The notes under the pieces: generated by a model
Told to the model about the DNA's origin: nothing
What the model saw: the letters and a program-made list of their open reading frames with translations, nothing else
The model's database searches: none
From: Callorhinus ursinus
Taxonomy: Eukaryota; Chordata; Mammalia; Carnivora; Otariidae
Direction: 5' to 3'
DNA length: 64,000 nt
Assembly: GCF_003265705.1 (NCBI RefSeq)
Contig: NW_020312788.1
Coordinates: 2,424,405-2,488,404, forward strand
Part shown: one piece after another, positions 56,960 through 64,000 of the stretch
How the letters are laid out: each line of letters begins with the position of its first letter
Position numbering within the stretch: position 1 is the stretch's first letter
Made by a program: the position numbers and the translations under genes

Positions 56960-57112
56960 AAACAAGTACTATCAGAACTGCATTTTATAAAGAAACCGAG
57001 GCACAGAGAGGCAAGGTAATTATTCCAAAGTCACACAGTAAGAACAAGCTAGAGCCAGATCTGAATTCGGCTGTATGTGACTCCAGAGCCCAGGCTCCTA
57101 ACGACATGGCAG
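56960..57112 (+). repeat. MIR SINE, 3' half
   Basis: 'attttataaagaaaccgagg', 'cacagagaggcaaggtaatt', 'caaagtcacacagtaagaac', 'ctagagccagatctgaattc' and 'gactccagagcccaggctcc' match the MIR 3' half closely. Confidence 0.85.
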
Positions 57113-57273
57113 GCGGCTGCTCAGAAACAAACGTGAGAAATGACAACTGTGAGGAAAGGAGTCTTAGAGAGAGGACACTTCTGAAAACATAGAGAAGTGA
57201 GAGACTAACACACAGAATATGGTCCCGATCCGGAAGGCAGGAAGAGAAGGGGATCACGAGCAAAGATACAGGG

Positions 57274-57756
57274 TTAGCCATGAGTGGAAAGGGCGCCCCT
57301 TCTTAGGAGGCCAAAATTAAGGATGTGGGAATGGGTCCGTTGGTATTTATGGGGAGAGAAACAGAGGGAATTTATGGAGTCAGGGGCAGAGTTAGAGCTA
57401 TGATAAACCGGAGTGGGTGTTTTCCCAAGACCCTTGGGATGACTTGAGAGAAACTCCCCAGAGGAACTGAATGACTGGACCTCCCAAATGAAAGTGGAAT
57501 CTTCCAAGTGCCAATGGCACCTCCTGTGAGCAGGTGGGACTCCAGAGGCCCGAGACTTAAAGACCCAGAGCCCTAGACCAGCAGCACCACGTAGATCCTG
57601 GGGTGTGGGTCTCTCTGCACTGCAGCAATGCCGTGGCCCTTTGCACGGCACTGGAAGGAGAGGCTCCTGGCCATCCCCATCCTGCACCGCGGTCAGCGGT
57701 ACATGCTGCTGCCGTGCCCCAGGACTGCCCAGTGCCCAGGAGTTGGGATGTGACAT
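57274..57756 (-). other. Unexplained 160-codon open frame (longest in window)
   Basis: An ATG-to-stop frame on the minus strand in a comparatively GC-rich patch. The predicted residues are rich in Ser, Pro, His and Gly with no signal peptide, membrane segment, repeats or recognised domain. No TATA, CpG island, splice structure or poly(A) signal that would make it a gene is evident. It overlaps no recognised repeat. Chance opening in GC-rich DNA is the default explanation; a lineage-specific transcript or an old LTR/ERV piece are alternatives. Confidence 0.15.
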
Positions 57757-58344
57757 CTAAAGAGGCTTAAGAGCCCTCCTCCAGCAAGGCACTTGGGAGT
57801 CTGATTGCCAGATGAAGGCACTAGTTAAGGCAGCCTTTGAATAAAATCCTGTACAATCGCTCCATAAAACATATTTCTTTCCCAGGCGACACTGTTCCAT
57901 TGTTCTCTCATCAGCCTGCACACAGCAGTGGGCTGCAATGTTCTGATCACAGGTGGTAGCTTATTAAAATCAGCTGCCTCTCCTTCCCTTTTTCTAGTCT
58001 GAAGACACAGTAGTGAGAAAGGAACAGGAGCAAGGCCTAAGAGTCAGGGATATCTGCCTCAGAGCTTGGAAGGCAGGATGTTGCTACTCCAGTCAGAAGC
58101 GGAAAACACAAAAGAGCAACTCTGCACGTCTGTGAAGGAGGCATCAGGTGGCCTGCCCGACTGTGTCTCCAAGGAGCAGCTCTGAGGTGACATGGAGAGA
58201 GAGTACCACGTCGCGCTCCACCCTTCTTGGGATCACCAGGTGTCCTCTGGCATGATTTTAGCTTTGCAAACAAAGAAAGGACACACTAATGCCAGCCCAG
58301 GTCCTTGAAGTCCTATCTCTAGAAAATACTTAAATAATCTGTAC
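57757..58344. other. Unique sequence, no gene seen
   Basis: No repeat recognised. Confidence 0.4.
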
Positions 58345-59704
58345 CAGCAGTTCTTGCAGGTTTTGGCCTCAGAACGCCTTTATATCTTTAAAAAAAACCA
58401 CTGAGGACATCAAAAAGTGTTTGTTGATGTGGGCTATATCTCTTAGTCTTTGCCACACTAGACATTAAAACTGAGAAATTTGAAAAGCATTTATTAATTT
58501 AAGTCTATGACATGTTAATGAACCTAAATATTTTCCTGAAAAATAACTGTATTTTCCAAAATAAAAAAAATGGTGAGGAGAGTGGCAGTGTTTTACATTA
58601 TTGCAAATCTCTTTGATGTCTGGCTTAAGACAGGAGAGTTGGATTCTCATTAACTGTCATTACATTCAAACTTTTGTCCTAAGTTATTCTGGTTGAAGTA
58701 TATAAAGAAAATCTAGTACCTAACAGCTAGAAAAGGGAGAAATATCTTAATAGTCTTTTCAGATAGTTATGAATATTCTTCTTTGATATCGTACCAAAAT
58801 TTGACAAGTGGATATTCTTAAAGGTTAGGTGCAATGTAGAATCTAAAACAGTATCAATACCTTTTTCATATTCTTTTACATTTAAGCCCTTGGTTTGTCT
58901 TGACCTTTGAATGGATCTTTTACTCATGTATGACTTAGTAGCATCATGAATTAGTCATCTGGAAAATACTGGTTCACTGAGTCAATTATTTTTACAAATC
59001 ACTTTTATTAATATCCCTACCAAACTTATCAGATAAGTCTTTATGGATTGAGATGCTATCAAGCTCTCACTGGTGGACAGGAGTCTTTCAAAAATCTAAT
59101 TTTTGCTTGAAGCCCTGAGTTTTATCTTTGACAACAAATAATGTCAATTTTTTTTTTTGAAACAGCTCAGCAAAGTCACTTTGTGCACTTTCCAAAAAAA
59201 AAGTGACTATCAAATATACAAGTTGGAATAACCACAGTTTGTCAGTCATTCTTCCAAGTAAAAATGAGATTTACAGAAGAAAAAAGCAGCTTGTTCAGCT
59301 CACAACCCAAAGCACTAAGTGCACATGCTTTTTCTTGAGATAGTATTGGACACTGTCAGGCAGCAAAAGTTCTTTATGCCTACTTCCCATTTTATCACAC
59401 AAGATATTTTTAAGTGCATACTCAAGAATAGAGAGTTAATAAAATTAACACTTTTTAATTCTTCAACAAGAACATTCTTAACTGAAACTGACATTTTTTT
59501 CTTTCTGTAAGCATGTAGCAGTTAAGAATATGACTACTAGTACCGTTTGGGGCCGCTTCCTGCAACTTTGCCCACTATTACTTCTGGACTATGATACCAT
59601 TTCAACACAGTCAGGAAGGCAAAGGTCATCTTAGTATTATTATGGAAACAGTTTTCACCTTGCAGACCTCCATGGGTCCAAAGACTACACTTTGAGAACT
59701 TCTG
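58345..59704 (-). mobile_element. hAT-Charlie autonomous-type DNA transposon remnant
   Basis: The ends resemble hAT terminal inverted repeats: 'cagcagttcttgcaggtttt' (58345) and 'acactttgagaacttctg' (ending 59704). The 1.36-kb interior follows a familiar mammalian hAT consensus ('tgaggacatcaaaaagtgtt', 'gatgtgggctatatctctta', 'tggttcactgagtcaattat'). The minus strand encodes broken transposase. Flanking 8-mers (atctgtac, atctccaa) match only partly. Confidence 0.8.
58465..58927 (-). pseudogene. hAT-Charlie transposase C-terminal region, broken
   Basis: Two minus-strand frames carry hAT transposase end sequence. One reads QRSRQTKGLNVKEYEKGID then TLHLTFKNIHLSNFG; the next reads MRIQLSCLKPDIKEICNNVK. 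The latter matches the hAT dimerisation-domain tail (mRIqLSsiKPdIkeIc). A frame change and missing sequence separate them, and the upstream catalytic part is not readable, so it is dead. Confidence 0.75.
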
Positions 59705-59779
59705 ATCTCCAAAATTATTTCTAAATATCATTCAAGGAAATGATAATTAGCCATATTATTAATAACAGCTTCACTAGTC

Positions 59780-60385
59780 AGGATAAACTAGATTACGTGT
59801 CAAAAACAAAGCCCTTCAAACCTCAGTGGTTTAAAACAAAAGCTTATTTCTTATTCACTGCATGTCACCTTGGACAGGGAAGGGGGCTGGCACTCTGCCC
59901 ACCACAGTCACTCAGGGACCCAGGTTGATGGAGCAGTTTCCATCTCAAATGTTACCCATCACGATACTACAGGGGATAAGAGACACTAGAAGGTCTCACT
60001 GGTGATTAAACACCTCAAAGTGACTCAAGTCAGTTCTGTTCCCAGCCTACCAGTCACCTGGCCCCATCCAACCGCAAGAGGGGGCATGGCTGAGTAGTAC
60101 AATCCTACAAGTGCCTGGGGGTAGAGAGGTGGCAATATTTGGTGAACTAAGGGGCGCCTGGGTGGCTCAGTGAGTTAAGCGGCTGCCTTGGGCTCAGGTC
60201 ATGATCCCAGGGTCCTGGGATCGAGTCCCACATCGGGCTCCCTGCTCAGCAGGGAGTCTGCTTCTCTCTCTCTCTCTGCCTGCCGCTCTGCCTACTTGTG
60301 CTCTCTCTGTCAAATTAAAAAAAACAAAAAATCTTAAAAAATAAAAATAAAAAAATTTGATGAACCAAGTTAACTACCACAGTGA
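59780..60385 (+). repeat. Old mammalian interspersed repeat, split by a SINE (family not named)
   Basis: 'tcaggataaactagattacg', 'aacctcagtggtttaaaaca', 'aaagcttatttcttattcac', 'cacagtcactcagggaccca', 'acctggccccatccaaccgc' and 'aagagggggcatggctgagt' match a consensus I know from many mammals but cannot name securely. The Can-SINE at 60151 interrupts it, and its last piece ('ccaagttaactaccacag') resumes at about 60365. Confidence 0.65.
60151..60351 (+). mobile_element. Can-SINE, near full length
   Basis: It starts 'ggggcgcctgggtggctcag', has 'gggctcaggtcatgatccca', a B-box-like 'gatcgagtccc', a CT run and an A-rich tail. Duplications 'aatatttggtgaactaa' (60134-60150) and 'aaaatttgatgaaccaa' (60352-60368) flank it. 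Confidence 0.95.
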
Positions 60386-60387
60386 TA

Positions 60388-60605
60388 TCTAACATTTATT
60401 GAGCATTTATTATGTGCCAGGCACTGTTCAAAGAGCATGTATTATTTATTTTTGCTCACAAAACCCCCATGAGTTAGATTACATGAACTCCATTCTTTGG
60501 ATAAGCGAACCAAAGCACAAAAAAGTAAAGTACCATGCTCAAGGTCATTCCATATTAGGAGTGGTGCTGAGCAGGCAGATGGACTTCAGAGCCCAAGCCT
60601 TTAAA
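60388..60605 (+). repeat. MIR SINE, long copy
   Basis: 'ctaacatttattgagcattt', 'attatgtgccaggcactgtt', 'cccccatgagttagattaca', 'aagtaccatgctcaaggtca' and 'cttcagagcccaagcct' follow the MIR order. Confidence 0.85.
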
Positions 60606-60949
60606 CTTCTAAGCCAAAATGACCATAATTGTTCCCCGGTCTACAACAAACAGAAAAATAATAACTTTTTCATAAAGATAAATTTAAAGAATTGTCCTTT
60701 ATCACAAGGTATCCTTTCTCCTTTAAAATGTTAAAATTTCTCTTCCTTTATGAATTGAGGGTGATAAGTAGTAGGTGCTTTTAAAATTTCCTTACTAGGC
60801 AAAGTAAAAGGCTGGCAACCTTAAGTTAGTTCTTCTTCCTAATTATTTTTGATAATTTTAATTGATCAAAAATATAATAATTTGTGACCACTGGCTTTGG
60901 GGGTTTTTGTTTGTTGGCTGGGTTTAGCGCTATGTGTGGATTCAACCAA
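60606..60949. other. Unique AT-rich sequence
   Basis: Nothing recognised. Confidence 0.4.
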
Positions 60950-61052
60950 ATTTTGGTCATTATGTGCTAGGTAATGTTCTAAGCTCTAAACCAGACAGTT
61001 TTCATGGATATTATCTCATTTAATTCCATGCCATCCTGCTTCCTTATAAGGG
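60950..61052 (+). repeat. MIR SINE, 5'/central part
   Basis: 'tatgtgctaggtaatgttct', 'aagctctaaaccagacagtt' and 'attatctcatttaattccat' follow the MIR order. Confidence 0.7.
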
Positions 61053-61620
61053 AGATTATTGCACGCATGTTCTTTCACCTTAAAACTAACTGAAGCAGGA
61101 AAGACCTGGAGCGTGGCAAGCCCCTACTCACAGCAATGGGTGCAGAAATTACCAAAGAGCAAATACGAGCCCGTCGATAAGTTTCTTGCTAAACTTAATC
61201 ATCATACCTCTCTGTTCGGAATCTTTTCCAGGATGTAGTTTTTCTCTCAGGTTAAAGACCAAAAGAGCAACAAGCTGATTTCACCAGCTGGGCCCTGGAA
61301 CTTGGCCATGGATGATTTCCTACAAGGACTCCGAACACAAGCTGCACTTATTGGCCAAGGGCCCAGGCTTTCAAGCCAAACAGCAGCTTAGTTAAAAGGG
61401 ACATAGGGCTTAGACGCGAGCAAGCTGTTCTGAGCTCCAACACATTTATTAGTTTCTCTTGGAAAATTTAGATGTGCAGAAGAAAAACTCATTGTGAACA
61501 GGTGCTAAAGAACAGAATTTTAATAAAAATTAAGCCTTGGGATATAAAAGTTGTTTCCAATAATGGTGAATACTGAGAATATACCCGTTGTTTTAATAAG
61601 ATACCTTAACAATTTTGTTC
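61053..61620. other. Unique sequence, no gene seen
   Basis: No repeat or coding signal recognised. Confidence 0.4.
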
Positions 61621-61625
61621 TTATA

Positions 61626-61690
61626 GAAGAAGGAAGGAAAATAGGAAGGAAGGGAAGGAGAGACCAATGAAGGGAAGAAAGAAAAAGGTA
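61626..61690. repeat. Purine-rich (GGAA)n-like tract
   Basis: Irregular 'gaaggaaggaaaataggaag' and 'gaagggaaggagagac' repeats. GGAA cores are ETS-factor-type motifs, but a simple-repeat origin explains the tract. Confidence 0.85.
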
Positions 61691-63375
61691 AGTAAGGTAA
61701 AATCCTCAAAATATCATGGTAGCACATAATAGAATATCTAAATTATAACTCCATTATACCAAATGACTACATCCGGGCTTGTCCTTTCGTTCCAGGAAGG
61801 TTAATAATAAAGTATCTCATCACTCACCCAATAAGTACCAACCCTGGAAAGGATCAAGAGAGGCATTTTAAACACCAGATTCTATTTGGAAACAGAATAA
61901 CTAAGGAAAAAAAAAAAGGTTGGCAATAGGAGGACACTCCTAGAGAAAAAGCATTTATGAATATAAAGGCCATTTTAGAAAGACTTATAAACTCATTAAG
62001 TCACAGAAAATGATTTCTAAACCTCACTTCAGTTATTGATTTTAACAGTCTGAGGTATGCATTCAGATTCAATGTTTATAAATCCTGGCCCCTACGTGAA
62101 ATGGCCATTCAAGTTCATTGTCATTTAATAGGGAAACTAAAGAAACATTCTTTATAACTTTCTATTCATAACCCTATGAAAAGCCTTCCATACTGTGTTG
62201 TCAATGGGTGTCTTCAAACAGCTCTATTTCATAATGAGGAGGCAGGCTGTTGTTACAGGGTTTAGTTAATAGCCGGTAGTGCTAATACAAGACAGAGAAT
62301 GTATTTGGCAGCCAGGATATTGGATTAATCCTCACTGATGGATGGAAGGGCAGATCCTCTAAGCACTAGAGCAAGGGAGAAGGCACAATGAAGGACCTGC
62401 AGTGACAGTCAGCAAGATGCAAAGGAGAAAAGTGAGAGCTATGATTCACTAAAGAGAAATGGCAAGAGAGAAAAAGGCCTTCCTCATTAAAACCTGTGCT
62501 GAGTAATACACAGGTTTGGCAGTGGCTAACTTCGCATTCTGTGCAAGAAGGAAGAATAAACCAACTGCACCAAGAATGTCCAGAGGGACTCTGACCAGCT
62601 GAAGAAGGGAGAGGTGCCAGAGGTCTGAAACAAGCCATTGGTGTCGACTAAGAAAAAAAAAAGGGAGACTTCACTGCTAAACACTGACAATATGTACAGG
62701 CCTGAGATCAATTCCATGAACTTCACTGTAAAATTACCCTCCTCATACATAGGTGGTTTCCACACTGATGCAAGATATATTAAAACCATACAAAATGGTA
62801 TATTTCAACCTTGAAAACCATCCCCTTATGATAACTTTTAGATAATGGTCACTTGACTTAAAACAATGAAGACTCTATGAGTCCTCTTGGCTCACAGAAA
62901 ACACACGTTAAATGCACGTTGAGAAAGTTCAAGCAAATGGAAGGGGTTTGGTGACTTTGGGTAGAGCAATGTCTCGCTGGGACTAGGCTCCTAGGAGCCT
63001 AGTACAGTTATAGTCTTGCTTTTATTAATCTATTTGACTCTAGCTGGCACACCTAATTCTCACTAAGCAAAAGAGAAACCAATAAAATGGCAGAGAGCTG
63101 CAAAAGGCTACTACCTCTAATGTCAGGAGCATGGCAAGGCAAGATAATGCAAGAATTGTTTACAAGTCTAATCTCAGACTGAATCACAGAAACTTGCTGG
63201 GTAAATTTGGGCTCTAATTCATTCCCACACAGCACAACCTTGAAAATTTTACATAGACTCACTGTATATCAATTTTCCCAGCTACAAAATGGGAAAATAT
63301 TCAAACCTCCTTTTTTCTGCAAGTTTTTTCTGTAGCTACCTGGAAAAAAGAGCTCCTCAAAAGAAAACAAAATGC
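61691..63375. other. 1.7 kb unique DNA, no gene seen
   Basis: Overlapping minus-strand frames at 62366-62789 are in different phases and have no motif. No repeat recognised. Confidence 0.35.
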
Positions 63376-63740
63376 ATATTACTCAGTCTTATAAAGGAAG
63401 GACATTCTGACACAGGCTACAGCACGGATGATCCTGACGATATTATGCTAAGTGAGATAAGCCAGCCACAAAATGACAAATATTGTATGATTCCACTTAT
63501 ATGAGGTACCTAGAGTAGTCAAATTCAAAGAGACAGAGAGCAGAATGGTGGCAGCCAGGGGCCAGGGGAGGGGACAATGGGGGAATTACTGTTTCATGGG
63601 TACAGAGTTTCAGTTGTGCAAGATGGAAAGAGTTGTTGCACAACAATGTGAATGTGTGTAATAGTTCTGAACTGCACACTTCAAATGGTTAAGATGGTAC
63701 AATTTTATGTTTTGTATTTTTACCAATTAAAGGTAATAAG
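63376..63740 (+). mobile_element. Old LINE-1 (L1MA/L1MB-type), ORF2 end and 3' UTR
   Basis: 'ttactcagtcttataaagga', 'ttatgctaagtgagataagc', 'gtatgattccacttatatga', 'aggtacctagagtagtcaaa', 'ggtacagagtttcagttgtg' and 'ggtacaattttatgttttgt' follow the L1MA/MB tail. The ORF2 stop is at 63502-63504. Confidence 0.85.
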
Positions 63741-64000
63741 TAAAATGCACAATAAGCCTAGCACTGTGCCTAGCACAGAGGACATGATCAGTCTACAAGC
63801 ACTAGGTACAGGAATGAAGAAGACTCTTCACGTAAGACAGATGAGATCTAATCTGATTGGCCTACCACCACCAAGGGACCTTTAAACATTACCAGAAAGT
63901 GACTCAGCATGGTACAATGAGGAAGGAACCGCAAATGATAGTTGTCAATGAGTTATCTGCTCTGCCAAGCTCTAGCCCTCAGAGGGACCATCCCCTTCTG
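63741..64000. other. Unassigned end of window
   Basis: 'agcactgtgcctagcacaga' (about 63760-63780) may be a MIR/L2 tail scrap. Nothing else recognised. Confidence 0.35.

Noticed and set aside
63289..63504. 71-codon plus-strand frame
   Set aside because: Its second half is the decayed C terminus of an old LINE-1 ORF2 and the first half is unrelated flanking DNA.
1..64000. An undescribed multi-gene system (defence cassette, biosynthetic cluster or similar)
   Set aside because: The window is carnivoran repeat-rich non-coding DNA without recognisable gene clusters; nothing supports such a system.

Overview
This window is mammalian nuclear DNA, very probably from a caniform carnivore of the bear/seal/mustelid group. 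The evidence is 14 tRNA-Lys-derived Can-SINE copies, several with near-intact head boxes and clear target-site duplications, and a set of young carnivoran LINE-1 copies with a characteristic 3' end. The SINE body reads 'catgatcccagggtcctggg' rather than the dog or cat versions. Ancient mammal-wide repeats (MIR, L2, L1M, hAT-Charlie, Tigger) form the older layer.

No protein-coding gene is supported. Open frames are short (at most 160 codons). Those with a recognisable product are fragments of LINE-1 ORF2 or of a dead hAT transposase. No rRNA, functional tRNA, CRISPR array, bacterial or viral gene cassette was seen. The window is best read as intergenic or intronic sequence. One 250-bp stretch (47755-48004) has good splice-like borders, and the longest ORF (minus strand, 57274-57756) is unexplained.

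Layout. 1-8 kb: Tigger end, L2, L1M tail, MIRs and one SINE. 8-17 kb: a young L1 (8179-8909), ancient L1M pieces, a hAT MITE, and a cluster of a SINE, a rearranged L1 and a second SINE (15341-16418). 17-27 kb: long L2 remnants, a very small L1 insertion (20490-20549), an L1 inside a MIR (24321-24482), an inverted L1 (25283-25619), SINEs, and a MER5A carrying a GT/GC microsatellite. 27-42 kb: mostly unique AT-rich DNA, an older L1 of about 1 kb (30189-31219), SINEs and MIRs. 42-51 kb: an inverted L1 with a probable 3' transduction (42200-42805), a hAT MITE, SINEs, and an L1 with an alternative 3' end (50787-51111). 51-64 kb: largely unique DNA, a hAT-Charlie transposon remnant (58345-59704), a SINE nested in an older repeat (60151), MIRs and an old L1 tail (63376-63740).

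The best biology here is retrotransposon biology. The young L1 3' UTR looks like two different L1 tails joined head to tail across an internal A-run. Three L1 copies carry twin-priming-type 5' inversions, two of them breaking at or near that A-run. One of these also carries about 140 bp of non-L1 DNA that ends in its own AATAAA and poly(A), inside perfect target-site duplications. All family names come from reading the sequence against remembered consensus patterns; no search was run.
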